Positions 1 through 8,030 of a stretch of 64,000 nucleotides of DNA are shown here, one piece after another (within the stretch, counting starts at the first letter, position 1; every line of letters starts with the position of its first letter). Under the pieces are notes generated by a model that did no database searches, was not told where the DNA came from, and was given only the letters and a program-made list of their open reading frames with translations. The position numbers and the translations under genes are program-made. The stretch lies in contig NZ_QGDD01000004.1 in the NCBI RefSeq assembly GCF_003160695.1, positions 248,001-312,000 of the forward strand, read 5' to 3'. The stretch comes from Nocardioides silvaticus. Its GTDB lineage: Bacteria > Actinomycetota > Actinomycetes > Propionibacteriales > Nocardioidaceae.

Positions 1-197
1 CCGTGATCCGCGACGGGATGCCGTACTGGACGGAGGGTCCCTGCCCGAACCTCGACGACGGCGTCACCTACGGCGGCGACGTCTGCGAGGTCGAGAAGAC
101 GCTGTCGCTGGGGCGCGCGGTCCTGTTCCTGGGCACGATGCTGGTGGTCTTCATCGCTGCCTCGCTGGCCTCGTTCCGGCGCCGCGACGTGCCCTGA
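1..197 (+). CDS. C-terminal end of a membrane protein (cut by window edge)
   Basis: The reading frame is open from the window edge to a TGA at 195-197, so only the C-terminus of the protein is visible. The last part contains one hydrophobic helix (roughly 22 residues, beginning LFLGTMLVVFIAAS) followed by a short basic tail ending RRRDVP, which is typical of a C-terminal membrane anchor with the tail in the cytoplasm. The segment before it has two cysteines (PCPNL and GDVCEV), which could lie outside the cell. The family cannot be named from 64 residues. A GTG at position 3 is unlikely to be the real start, because the frame appears to continue upstream. Confidence 0.6.
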   Translation, partial: VIRDGMPYWTEGPCPNLDDGVTYGGDVCEVEKTLSLGRAVLFLGTMLVVFIAASLASFRRRDVP

Positions 198-251
198 CCG
201 GCGGCGTTCTCGAGGACGGGAAAACTGGAGGTCGCGGGTAGGCTGGCGGAC

Positions 252-1208
252 GTGTCAGCCCCCCTCCCCGAAGGCCGCAAGCTGCTCCGTCTGGAGGTCC
301 GCAACGCCGAGACCCCGATCGAGCGCAAACCGTCCTGGATCAAGACCAAGGCGAAGATGGGCCCGGAGTACACCGCGCTGCAGAGCCTGGTGAAGTCCGA
401 AGGTCTGCACACGGTGTGTCAGGAAGCCGGCTGTCCCAACATCTTCGAGTGCTGGGAGGACCGGGAGGCCACCTTCCTCATCGGTGGTGACCAGTGCACC
501 CGGCGTTGTGACTTCTGCCAGATCGACACCGGCAAGCCGCAGCCGCTGGACCGCGACGAGCCGCGCCGGGTGGCGGAGTCGGTGCGCTCGATGGAGCTGC
601 GCTATGCCACCATCACCGGCGTCGCCCGTGACGACCTCGCCGACGGCGGCGCGTGGCTGTACGCCGAGACCGTGCGCGCCATCCACGAGCTCAACCCCGG
701 CACCGGGGTGGAGAACCTGATCCCGGACTTCAACGGTCGTCCCGAGCTGCTGGCCGAGGTGTTCGAGTCGCGCCCGGAGGTGCTGGCCCACAACGTGGAG
801 ACGGTGCCGCGGATCTTCAAGCGGATCCGCCCGGCGTTCCGCTACGAGCGGTCCCTGGACGTGCTGACCCAGGCTCGCGCGTTCGGGCTGGTGACCAAGT
901 CCAACCTGATCCTCGGCATGGGCGAGACCCGTGAGGAGGTCAGCCAGGCGATGCGCGACCTCCACGAGGCGGGCACCGAGCTGCTGACCATCACCCAGTA
1001 CCTGCGCCCCTCGGTGCGCCACCACCCCGTGGAGCGGTGGGTCAAGCCGGAGGAGTTCGTCGAGCTCCAGGCCGAGGCGACCGAGATCGGGTTCGCCGGA
1101 GTCCTCTCCGGGCCGCTGGTGCGTTCGTCGTACCGCGCCGGACGGCTGTACCGTCAGGCCGTCGAATCCCGTGAGTCGCAGAAAGAGATGCAGGGCACCA
1201 ACGCATGA
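252..1208 (+). CDS. lipA: Lipoyl synthase (radical SAM)
   Basis: LipA inserts two sulfur atoms into protein-bound octanoyl groups to make the lipoyl cofactor of 2-oxoacid dehydrogenases and the glycine cleavage H protein. Both diagnostic cysteine sets are present: the auxiliary-cluster motif C-x4-C-x5-C ([12 protein letters not shown]) and the radical SAM motif C-x3-C-x2-C (CTRRCDFC). The C-terminal RSSYRAG contains the conserved serine that ligates the auxiliary cluster. Length (318 aa) is normal. The start is GTG at 252; upstream is a short gap to the preceding gene. The TGA overlaps the ATG of the next gene, so the two are probably translationally coupled, an arrangement common in actinobacteria. 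Confidence 0.97.
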   Translation: MSAPLPEGRKLLRLEVRNAETPIERKPSWIKTKAKMGPEYTALQSLVKSEGLHTVCQEAGCPNIFECWEDREATFLIGGDQCTRRCDFCQIDTGKPQPLDRDEPRRVAESVRSMELRYATITGVARDDLADGGAWLYAETVRAIHELNPGTGVENLIPDFNGRPELLAEVFESRPEVLAHNVETVPRIFKRIRPAFRYERSLDVLTQARAFGLVTKSNLILGMGETREEVSQAMRDLHEAGTELLTITQYLRPSVRHHPVERWVKPEEFVELQAEATEIGFAGVLSGPLVRSSYRAGRLYRQAVESRESQKEMQGTNA

Positions 1209-1915
1209 GTGACACGCAGCTGGACCCGTCGACGATGAGCCGCCGCCGGCAGATCATCGAGACGTTCAAGATGACCAAGCAGGTCGACCGGGCCGCGCCC
1301 TGGTGGATGCTCGGCGCGTTCCTGCTGTTCGGCGGGATCGGCTTCGGCATCTTCTGGCTGCTTCCCGGCAGCGGCACGATCAGCCTGGTCTTCTCGATCA
1401 TCGGCGGCCTGCTGCTCGGCTTCCTCGGCATGATGATCGTCTTCAGCCGCCGCGCCCAGCGGGCGGCGTACGCCCGGCTCGAGGGCCAGGTCGGCGCCGG
1501 TGCCCGCGCCCTGAGCATGCTGCGCCGCGGCTGGCGGGTCGAGGAGGTCGTCGGCTTCACCAAGCAGCAGGACATGGTCCACCGCGTGGTCGGCCCCCCG
1601 GGCATCGTGCTCGTCGGTGAGGGCAACCAGCACCGGCTGCGGCAGCTGATGGCCAGCGAGCGCAAGAAGCACGAGCGCGTCGCCGCCGACTTCCCGGTGC
1701 ACGAGGTCTACGTCGGCAGTGACGAGGGCCAGGTCCCGCTGCCCAAGCTCGTGCGCCACGTGCAGAAGCTCGGTCGTCAGGTGAAGCCCGCCGACCAGAC
1801 CGACCTGCTCCAGCGGCTCAAGGCGCTCGACGCGCAGCGCCCGAAGGTGCCGCTCCCCCGCGGCCCGGTGCCGACCAGCATGAAGGGCATGCGCGGCAAC
1901 CTGCGCGGTCGCTGA
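1205..1915 (+). CDS. DUF4191 membrane protein
   Basis: This is a 236-residue protein of the DUF4191 family, which typically follows lipA in actinobacteria. After a polar N-terminus (residues 1-30) there are two hydrophobic helices at about 33-55 and 60-82, then a soluble, basic C-terminal domain of about 150 residues rich in Arg and Lys. The last residues ([10 protein letters not shown]) are strongly basic. The biochemical role is not established. The ATG overlaps the lipA stop codon by four bases (ATGA), supporting cotranslation. It ends three bases before the convergent gene at 1919. Confidence 0.88.
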   Translation: MSDTQLDPSTMSRRRQIIETFKMTKQVDRAAPWWMLGAFLLFGGIGFGIFWLLPGSGTISLVFSIIGGLLLGFLGMMIVFSRRAQRAAYARLEGQVGAGARALSMLRRGWRVEEVVGFTKQQDMVHRVVGPPGIVLVGEGNQHRLRQLMASERKKHERVAADFPVHEVYVGSDEGQVPLPKLVRHVQKLGRQVKPADQTDLLQRLKALDAQRPKVPLPRGPVPTSMKGMRGNLRGR

Positions 1916-1918
1916 CCC

Positions 1919-3319
1919 TCACCGGTAGCCCCCGTCGCCGAGGCCGGCTTCCTCCTCGGTCTCGTTGCCGCCGGTGAGCTGCTCCCAGCCGTACGACGCG
2001 AGGAACCCGCCGTACCCCTCGTCGGCCCACTGGTGGGAGTGCCGCTCCTCGTGGTGGAGCAGGCGATCGAGGTCGAGGCTGCCGGTCCGGTAGCCGCCGT
2101 TGCCGTCGTCGTAGACCGACGTGCCGGACTGGATCGCCGTCCGCATCGCCGCGATCGGGTCACCGTCGTCGATGTTCAGCATGAAGATGTCGCCGTACGT
2201 CGTGCCGCCCTGCTGGCTGTAGAGCCCTTGGAGCCAGTTGCCGCCGGCGCCCATCAGGATCCCGTTGGGCGTCGCGACCAGGCGACCGCCGTTGCCGTGC
2301 ACGAAGTCGACGTCGTCGTCGTAGCTCCAGTTGTTGGCCTCCTGACGGGCCTTGATGTACTTCACGTAGGCCGCGCTGTAGGGCTCGATCGGGAAGTCGT
2401 GGTCGGTGCCCTCGCCGTAGTCGGTGCCGGCGTTGAGGATGAACGTCATCAGCACGACCTCGCGGGCGCGGTCGCCGCCGATGTCGGAGGGCAGGACGAA
2501 GAACGACTTGCCCTGGGGATCGGTGATCTTCTCCAGCCCGTCGAGCACCGAGAACGACGCAGGCGTGAGGTTGTTGTCGCGAGCGATCTGCACCAGCACG
2601 CCCGGGTCGACGCCCTGCCGCTCGGCGTTGGCGAGCCACTCGGCGTAGTAGCCGTCGGGCGAGGCGCCGGAGAGCAGGCCGGCCTGGCGGAGCTGGAACT
2701 CGTAGCGGCCGCCGGTGAGGTCGAGCCCGTGCGACGCCCGCTCGAACGCGACCTCGCCGAGCGACATGCTCGTGGGCGGGTTCGCCCCGACGAACCGGGT
2801 CAGCACGGTCGCGAGGGTCGCGAGCGGACCCTTGCTCCGCTCGGTGAGCGTGTCGAGCACTGTCGTCCGCTCGCCGTCGAGCGCGGTGGCCGTGGAGCTG
2901 AACGTGGCCTGGGTGCTCATCCGCCACTCCTCGCGCAGGAAGCGGTTCTTCGCCCAGTCCGGCGGGTGCTGGTTGTCGTGGAGGAGCTGGTCGACGGCCT
3001 CGTCATAGCGCCTGCGGATGCCGTCGATGTCGGCGCGGGCGTCCTCGACGTGGCCGACGTAGCTGACGACCGCGGCGGCTGCATCCGCGAGCGCGGAGCT
3101 GTCGCCCTGCATCAGGCTCGACAGGTTCTTCACGTCGGCGACGGCCTCGGTCGCAGTGTCCGAGCGCCACGACTTCGTGAGCTTCAGCTCGCCGTCGTCG
3201 ACCTCCGCGTGGGTGTCGAGGAGCAGCTGGCCGAGGTTGCCGAGGGTGCGGGCCTGCTGCCGGAGCACGTCGGGCTCCTCGACCGGGTAGGGATAGCGGA
3301 GGTCCGCCGCCTCGCTCAC
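1919..3319 (-). CDS. Large WXG100-associated protein with C-terminal HEXXH motif
   Basis: The protein has 466 residues and no recognised name. Residues 1-150 are predicted helical, resembling the helical N-terminal domains that dock with WXG100 partners in type VII-like systems. The last 45 residues contain HEERH (about 423-427), a perfect HEXXH zinc-protease signature, with acidic residues downstream (NETEEEAG) that could supply a third ligand. No signal peptide or membrane helix is seen. Its GTG overlaps the stop of the small WXG100-like gene upstream (GTGA), so the pair is one transcriptional unit. A secreted or self-processing metalloprotease, or a toxin-type effector, is an inference from motif and context; no immunity gene is obvious. 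Confidence 0.7.
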   Translation of the reverse strand: MSEAADLRYPYPVEEPDVLRQQARTLGNLGQLLLDTHAEVDDGELKLTKSWRSDTATEAVADVKNLSSLMQGDSSALADAAAAVVSYVGHVEDARADIDGIRRRYDEAVDQLLHDNQHPPDWAKNRFLREEWRMSTQATFSSTATALDGERTTVLDTLTERSKGPLATLATVLTRFVGANPPTSMSLGEVAFERASHGLDLTGGRYEFQLRQAGLLSGASPDGYYAEWLANAERQGVDPGVLVQIARDNNLTPASFSVLDGLEKITDPQGKSFFVLPSDIGGDRAREVVLMTFILNAGTDYGEGTDHDFPIEPYSAAYVKYIKARQEANNWSYDDDVDFVHGNGGRLVATPNGILMGAGGNWLQGLYSQQGGTTYGDIFMLNIDDGDPIAAMRTAIQSGTSVYDDGNGGYRTGSLDLDRLLHHEERHSHQWADEGYGGFLASYGWEQLTGGNETEEEAGLGDGGYR

Positions 3320-3609
3320 AGCCGGTACTCCACGTCGATCTCGTTGGTCACCTGGATGGTGTCCCCGACCAGCGTGCTCAGTGCGAACAGCTCGGCCGAG
3401 AAGACCCGGAGCCGGCCGCCGAGCGCGACCAGCACGTCGTCGGCTGCGGACTGGACCGGTGCTGTCGCCGCGCCCATGGGTCCCTGCATGCCGGTGACGC
3501 CCGCCTCGGCGCCGTCTGCTGCGGCGTGCTCGAGGTCGGTGCCCTTCGTCGCGAACCTGCTCGCCGCGCTGCCCGAGCCCTCGTAGTCGAGATAGAAGTC
3601 AGTGGCCAC
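3316..3609 (-). CDS. WXG100-like small helical protein
   Basis: A 97-residue protein with the size and helix-turn-helix layout of ESAT-6/WXG100 proteins: an N-terminal amphipathic stretch, a glycine-rich middle (MQGPMGAAT), and a second helix rich in Ala, Val and Leu. The WXG triad itself is absent, so the assignment rests on size, composition and the partner gene. The GTG start at 3609 is preceded by GAGGAGGCGACGG, a strong ribosome binding site. It overlaps the next gene by four bases. No ESX secretion ATPase or membrane component lies in the window, so the export route is unknown. Confidence 0.6.
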   Translation of the reverse strand: MATDFYLDYEGSGSAASRFATKGTDLEHAAADGAEAGVTGMQGPMGAATAPVQSAADDVLVALGGRLRVFSAELFALSTLVGDTIQVTNEIDVEYRL

Positions 3610-3652
3610 CCGTCGCCTCCTCGCAGAGGAGACTGACCGGAGTGGATCCTCG

Positions 3653-4093
3653 CTAAACGCCGGTGGTGGTGAGCTTGCGGTAGACCGGCATGGTCACGGT
3701 CGCGGTCCCGGCCAGCAGGTCGTGCAGGCCACGACCGTCGGAGCGGAAGACCAGCGGGGGGATGACCAGCGCGATCGCGACCTGGCGGCCCAGCAGCGGC
3801 AGCGGGTTGGCGAGCCGGCCGCGACCGGCAGCGGGTACGACGCGCAGCCCGGTCGCGATCTTGCCGAACGAGCCGCCGAGCAGCCAGGTGAACAGCGTCG
3901 CCTCGACCACGAACACGACCAGCGTGTAGAGCTGCGCGGGCGACCCGGGTTCGCCGTACTCCTCGAGGCCGACGAACAGGATCACGACCAGCGTCGAGGC
4001 GATCCAGTCGACGAAGATCGCGAGGGTGCGGCGCCCCCACGAGGCGGTGGGGAACGGGACGGTGGAGGCGGTCCGGGGCGGCTGATCAGGCAT
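3653..4093 (-). CDS. RDD family membrane protein
   Basis: RDD proteins are small polytopic membrane proteins named for conserved Arg and Asp residues. Here the signature appears as GRRTLAIFVDWIAS near the N-terminus, followed by hydrophobic segments at about 25-45, 60-80 and 105-120, with GGSFGKIATGLRVV between the second and third. The RDD-glnA pair is conserved in actinobacteria. The ATG at 4093 is preferred; an in-frame GTG at 4123 would extend the protein by ten polar residues. The gene is divergent from glnA and shares its roughly 230-bp upstream region, including the GlnR-like array. Function is unknown; transport or ion homeostasis has been proposed for some family members. Confidence 0.85.
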   Translation of the reverse strand: MPDQPPRTASTVPFPTASWGRRTLAIFVDWIASTLVVILFVGLEEYGEPGSPAQLYTLVVFVVEATLFTWLLGGSFGKIATGLRVVPAAGRGRLANPLPLLGRQVAIALVIPPLVFRSDGRGLHDLLAGTATVTMPVYRKLTTTGV

Positions 4094-4130
4094 CGCGAAC
4101 ACCCTAGTGACCTGCGGTTTCACCCTCGGG

Positions 4131-4186
4131 GTCAGCCCTCCGAAACCTGTTACATCCCGGAAACAATTCGGTCATGGCCGCGCAAC
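4131..4186 (+). promoter_or_regulatory. GlnR-type binding array upstream of glnA
   Basis: From 4149 the sequence reads GTTAC-n6-GAAAC-n6-GTCAT-n6-GCAAC, exactly the spacing of the actinobacterial GlnR consensus (gTnAc-n6-GaAAc repeated). A further GTCAG-n6-GAAAC pair sits just upstream at 4131-4146. The array lies about 135-190 bp before the glnA ATG and between the divergent RDD and glnA genes. GlnR is the known nitrogen regulator of glnA in Streptomyces and relatives, so nitrogen control of this promoter is expected. Confidence 0.7.
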
Positions 4187-4319
4187 GGCCTCTCCGTAGG
4201 TTGCTGGACAGGCGGATCGCTGCGCAGTGTGGCGTAGGTACGATGCCGCGGTCACCCTCGATTCCGGGGACCCGGATCAATGACTGGTGGCTGACCTCGT
4301 GTCAGCCGAGGAGGAACGA

Positions 4320-5738
4320 ATGTTCAGCAACAGCGAAGAGCTGCTCAAGTTCATCGCGGACGAGGGCGTCGAGATGGTCGACGTCCGCTTTTGCGACCTG
4401 CCCGGAGTCATGCAGCACTTCACGGTGCCGGTGTCGTCGTTCGACCAGTCGGTCTTCGAGGACGGCCTCGGCTTCGACGGCTCCTCGATCCGTGGCTTCC
4501 AGGCCATCAACGAGTCGGACATGTCGCTCTTCCCGGACCCGACGACGGCGTACGTCGACCCGTTCCGTCGCTCCAAGACGCTGAACCTCAACTTCTTCAT
4601 CCACGACCCGATCACCGGTGAGCCGTACTCCCGCGACCCGCGCAACATCGCGAAGAAGGCGCTGGCCTACCTCAACACCACCGGCGTCGCGGACACCGCG
4701 TACTTCGCCCCGGAGGCGGAGTTCTACATCTTCGACAAGGTCCGCTACTCCACCGGCCCCAACGAGGGCTTCTACCACATCGACTCCGTCGAGGGCTGGT
4801 GGAACTCGGGCGCCGAGGGCGACAACCTGGGCTACAAGACCCGCTTCAAGGGCGGCTACTTCCCCGTGGCGCCGTACGACCACTACGGCGACCTGCGCGA
4901 CGACATGGTCAACAACCTCGAGCGGGTCGGTCTCCAGGTCGAGCGCGGCCACCACGAGGTGGGCACCGCCGGCCAGGCCGAGATCAACTACAGGTTCGAC
5001 ACGCTGCTCAGGGCCGCGGACGACGTGATGAAGTTCAAGTACATCATCAAGAACACCGCGTGGGAGCAGAACAAGTCGGTCACCTTCATGCCGAAGCCGA
5101 TCTTCGGTGACAACGGCTCGGGCATGCACGTGCACCAGTCGCTGTGGAAGGACGGCGAGCCGCTGTTCTACGACGAGACCGGCTACGGCGGCCTCTCCGA
5201 CATGGCCCGCTGGTACATCGGCGGCATCCTCAAGCACGCCCCGGCGCTGCTGGCGTTCACCAACCCGACGGTGAACTCCTACCACCGCCTCGTGCCGGGC
5301 TTCGAGGCCCCGATCTCGCTGGTCTACTCCTCGCGGAACCGCTCCGCCTCGGTCCGGATCCCGATCACCGGCACCAACCCCAAGGCCAAGCGCATCGAGA
5401 CCCGCTTCCCCGACCCGTCGGCGAACCCCTACCTGGCGTTCTCCGCGCTGATGCTCGCCGGCCTCGACGGCATCCAGAACAAGATCGAGCCGGCCGCCCC
5501 GATCGACAAGGACATCTACGAGCTCCCGCCGGACGAGATGGCCGAGATCGACCAGGTCCCGACCTCGCTCGGCGCCGTCCTCGACGCCCTCGAGGCCGAC
5601 CACGAGTTCCTCACGGTCGGCAACGTCTTCACGCCCGACCTGATCGACACCTGGATCACCTACAAGCGCGAGCACGAGATCGCTCCCGTGCAGCTGCGCC
5701 CGCACCCGCACGAGTTCGAGCTCTACTACGACATATAG
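4320..5738 (+). CDS. glnA: Glutamine synthetase, type I
   Basis: GlnA condenses glutamate and ammonia to glutamine with ATP and is the main ammonium-assimilating enzyme. The 472-residue protein has normal GSI-beta length. Visible motifs include the N-terminal [10 protein letters not shown] segment, [10 protein letters not shown], the ATP-binding [12 protein letters not shown] region, the [10 protein letters not shown] loop, and the adenylylation-site tyrosine in KDIYELPP (about residue 400), so GlnE-type control is likely. The ATG at 4320 follows GAGGAGGAACGA, an excellent ribosome binding site; an upstream in-frame extension to 4287 lacks one. The last codons (YYDI) end in TAG, and an island junction falls within them, so the stop codon and 3' flank appear to have been supplied by the island. 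Confidence 0.97.
   Translation: MFSNSEELLKFIADEGVEMVDVRFCDLPGVMQHFTVPVSSFDQSVFEDGLGFDGSSIRGFQAINESDMSLFPDPTTAYVDPFRRSKTLNLNFFIHDPITGEPYSRDPRNIAKKALAYLNTTGVADTAYFAPEAEFYIFDKVRYSTGPNEGFYHIDSVEGWWNSGAEGDNLGYKTRFKGGYFPVAPYDHYGDLRDDMVNNLERVGLQVERGHHEVGTAGQAEINYRFDTLLRAADDVMKFKYIIKNTAWEQNKSVTFMPKPIFGDNGSGMHVHQSLWKDGEPLFYDETGYGGLSDMARWYIGGILKHAPALLAFTNPTVNSYHRLVPGFEAPISLVYSSRNRSASVRIPITGTNPKAKRIETRFPDPSANPYLAFSALMLAGLDGIQNKIEPAAPIDKDIYELPPDEMAEIDQVPTSLGAVLDALEADHEFLTVGNVFTPDLIDTWITYKREHEIAPVQLRPHPHEFELYYDI
5724..5734 (+). repeat. Left 11-bp direct repeat at the island junction (attL-like)
   Basis: TACTACGACAT, which encodes the GlnA C-terminus YYDI, occurs here and again at 23394-23404. A second shared 11-mer, GAGCTCGAACT, lies just downstream at both ends (5754-5764 and 23414-23424). 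This is what site-specific integration into the 3' end of a conserved gene would leave behind. Confidence 0.6.
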
Positions 5739-5770
5739 TCACTTGTGCACGTAGAGCTCGAACTGAGCAT

Positions 5771-5803
5771 CAGCGAGGGTCCCGCTAAGGCGGGGCCCTC
5801 GCT
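5771..5803 (+). terminator. Rho-independent terminator after glnA
   Basis: A 15-bp GC-rich stem (CAGCGAGGG TCCCGC pairing with GCGGGG CCCTCGCTG, one G-T pair) closes a loop of about three bases 33 bp downstream of the glnA stop. There is no strong U-tract, as is common in high-GC actinobacteria. It lies on the island side of the junction. Confidence 0.8.
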
Positions 5804-5884
5804 GCGTCTGGGCGCGAGCGCGCAGCCCGGAAAGTAGCGACAGCCACATTGAACAATGCTAGTTGTGTATATATGGTTGTTGGT

Positions 5885-6291
5885 ATGACTTCACCGGCTT
5901 CGGCAGTTCGCGCCCTCTACGCTGCTATTGAAAGAGGCCAGCATGGAGATGCGCTGGCCCAGTTCCTGTCTCCGGACGAGGTGACGATCGAGCGGCCCAA
6001 TCTGTTAGTACCAGGCGGGCGCGTCAGCGACCGAACGGCGATGCTTGCAGCCAGCTCGGCCGGGGCCAGTCTGCTGGGAGTCAGCGCTACGACATCCATT
6101 CAATCCACGAGCTCGGCGACCTCGTGGCCGTACGGCTCACGTGGACTGGGACGGTCGCGCAGGACGCTGGCCCGTTCGGCGCCGGCCAAGAGCTGACCGC
6201 GCACATCGCGCAGTTCGTCCGGGTCGATGGTGGGCTCATCACTGAGATCGAGACCTACGACTGCTACGAGCCGTTCCAGGTCGAGAAGTGA
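5885..6291 (+). pseudogene. Frameshifted SnoaL/NTF2-like protein
   Basis: The frame opening at ATG 5885 (MTSPASAVRALYAAIERG) has the N-terminal helix pattern of the SnoaL-like/NTF2 superfamily. Between about 6070 and 6085 the coding sense jumps frame (a net loss of one base), after which the text RYDIHSIHELGDLVAV continues the typical beta sheet and ends ITEIETYDCYEPF before a TGA at 6289. Joined, the product would be about 135 aa, normal for this family of small cone-shaped enzymes or polyketide cyclase relatives. The sequence is AT-richer at its 5' end than its neighbours. It sits directly inside the left island boundary. Confidence 0.7.
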
Positions 6292-6329
6292 TCGGGGAGC
6301 GTGGTCGGACGCGCTCCTTCACCTGAAGG

Positions 6330-6806
6330 CTACGACGCCGGCCGCACCGATCGGGTTCGCACCGACTCCGCTCCACCGACGAGGTCGAGCAGCGCTGTCA
6401 GAGCGCGGCGAGCTGCAGCGAGGTCGCGCGCGTTGATCGTCTTCGCGAGCTCACCCTGCAGCTCGTCGCGCACGCGCCGCGCCACCGCGACGGCGTCGGT
6501 CCCCTTGGCCGTGAGGACCAGCCGAGTGACGCGACCATCCGCGGCGTCGGCGTACCGGTCGACATACCCGAGGTCCTCCAGCTCGCGCGCCGCCTTCGAC
6601 GCGGCCTGCTGGGTGACGCCGAGCGATGCCGCCAGCTCCCCCACCGTCGGCTGCCCGTCGATCAACCGCTGGAACACGTAGCCGTGCGAGATCCGCAGAC
6701 CGGGATGCCCGGCGTCCCGGATTCGACGGAGGAGCACCTCGTTCACGGCGCTACCGGCGATGAACGCCAGCGTCGCCAGGTCCAGCTGAGGATCTTGCTC
6801 GGCCAT
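6330..6806 (-). CDS. MarR family transcriptional regulator
   Basis: A 158-residue winged-helix repressor. The DNA-binding core is visible: PTVGELAASLGVTQQAASKAARELEDLGYVDR (shown here only by name of its span, about residues 55-90) followed by the wing DAADGRVTRLVLTAKG with the usual Asp/Arg pair. The start at ATG 6806 follows GATGGAGGC, a good ribosome binding site; an upstream in-frame start would place the operator inside the coding region. A perfect 9-bp inverted repeat lies 15 bp before the start and is the probable autoregulatory operator. It is the last gene of the leftward unit dehydrogenase - DUF3500 - MarR, suggesting it senses a substrate or product of these enzymes. Confidence 0.9.
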   Translation of the reverse strand: MAEQDPQLDLATLAFIAGSAVNEVLLRRIRDAGHPGLRISHGYVFQRLIDGQPTVGELAASLGVTQQAASKAARELEDLGYVDRYADAADGRVTRLVLTAKGTDAVAVARRVRDELQGELAKTINARDLAAARRALTALLDLVGGAESVRTRSVRPAS

Positions 6807-6820
6807 GCCTCCATCGTGGA

Positions 6821-6842
6821 TTGGACAACCCGCGTTGTCCAA
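6821..6842. promoter_or_regulatory. MarR operator (perfect inverted repeat)
   Basis: TTGGACAAC-CCGC-GTTGTCCAA is a perfect 9-4-9 palindrome in the 45-bp spacer between the MarR start (6806) and the end of the upstream DUF3500 gene. MarR proteins typically bind symmetric sites of this size next to their own gene. TTGGAC could also serve as a -35 element. Confidence 0.75.
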
Positions 6843-6851
6843 CCAGACACG

Positions 6852-8030
6852 CTAGAACGTCGGTCCCGCCGCGTCCCGGTGGTGACGGGCGCGGTGCCGG
6901 GCCAGGACGTCGGCTCCGAAGTCGTTCGCCGGGTCGCGGACCACCGAGTGCGCGTGGTTCGCCCCCCGCTGAGTGTTGTCGTACTCGATCAGCAGCCGCG
7001 GACCGGTCACCCGGTAGTAGAGCGGCTCTCCGGCCTCGGCGCTCCCCGCCCAGCCGAGCCGCAGGCCGTCGATCCCTGCCGCCATCCGGTACTCCGCTCG
7101 GCGACGCTCGGCGATGGGCGCCGGTGCGCGGCCGAGGTAGTCGTCGACCAGCGAGACCAGCAGGTCCCGCTGGTCGGGCGTCATGTCGGTGGCCCGGAGC
7201 CCGGCGCCGGAGTCGAGGGCGACTCGGGCGTGATCGGTCGCGTCGTACCCGCTCTGGGTCTCGGCGACCTCGTCGATGCGGTCGACCAGCCGTCGCAGCC
7301 GTGGCTGGGAGAGACTGCCCCGGAACAGGACCTGCATGTGCATCATCTGGTCGCCGTCGGCCACCCGCGGCCGGTTGCCCGAGACGATGTCCGAGACCGC
7401 ACGCGGGTGCAGCAGGGTCTGCTCGCGTTGGTCGGGGGCGAGGGAGTGCATGAGCTCGCGCGCGAGGTCCTCGCTCGCACCGAGCGGACGCAGGGTCCCC
7501 GAGAGCATCGGGGAAGAGGCGGGATCGGCGCCGATGAAGGACGGCGTGGCGGCGACGACCCGTCCGTCATGGAGGAGCAGGTTGACCGACACATGGTGGC
7601 CGCCGAACCGCCACCCCCAGAACCCGTCGCCGGGTCGTCCGAAGATCCTCAGCCAATACAGTCCCGGGTCGCGGCCGCGCTCCCGACCCCAGTCGACTCC
7701 CCACCCCTCGAGCTCGTCGAGCACGTTCTCCAGGCCGAGCACCACGCAGACCGCGACGTAGGCCTCGCGGGTGAGTCCCGCGGCGAGGAGCTGCATGGTC
7801 AGGCTCTGCTGCCGCGGCGTCATCGCGCTCAGCTCCACTCCGCCGTGGTCAGTCGGCGTGTAGAACCACCGCTTCCGTTCCGCCTCGGTGTCCTCGCTCG
7901 CGAACGGCCGAAGCCATACCCGGCGCCGCAGCAGCGGATCGAACGACGCGATCAGCTCCTCGGCGAGCGCCACCATCCGCGCGACCAGCGCGCGCTCGGC
8001 GTCACCCTCAGCCGCCTGCGAGACCGTCAT
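6852..8030 (-). CDS. DUF3500 domain protein
   Basis: A 392-residue protein matching DUF3500, a family of unknown activity found in bacteria and fungi. The conserved core WGWRFGGHHVSVNL (about residue 140) carries the paired histidines seen in the family, and a second block RLLIEYDNTQ..NHAHSVVRDP lies near the C-terminus; both look like ligand or metal sites. No signal peptide is present. ATG 8030 is chosen because GGAGG sits nine bases upstream; a GTG at 8036 is too close to it. The gene overlaps the preceding dehydrogenase by 23 bp, so they are cotranslated. Its retention in this catabolic unit suggests an enzymatic step, but none is known. Confidence 0.82.
   Translation of the reverse strand: MTVSQAAEGDAERALVARMVALAEELIASFDPLLRRRVWLRPFASEDTEAERKRWFYTPTDHGGVELSAMTPRQQSLTMQLLAAGLTREAYVAVCVVLGLENVLDELEGWGVDWGRERGRDPGLYWLRIFGRPGDGFWGWRFGGHHVSVNLLLHDGRVVAATPSFIGADPASSPMLSGTLRPLGASEDLARELMHSLAPDQREQTLLHPRAVSDIVSGNRPRVADGDQMMHMQVLFRGSLSQPRLRRLVDRIDEVAETQSGYDATDHARVALDSGAGLRATDMTPDQRDLLVSLVDDYLGRAPAPIAERRRAEYRMAAGIDGLRLGWAGSAEAGEPLYYRVTGPRLLIEYDNTQRGANHAHSVVRDPANDFGADVLARHRARHHRDAAGPTF

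Noticed and set aside
2033..3586. Plus-strand open frame of 517 codons
   Set aside because: Antisense to the HEXXH protein and WXG-like gene; composition is Val/Arg/Ala-rich without domains.
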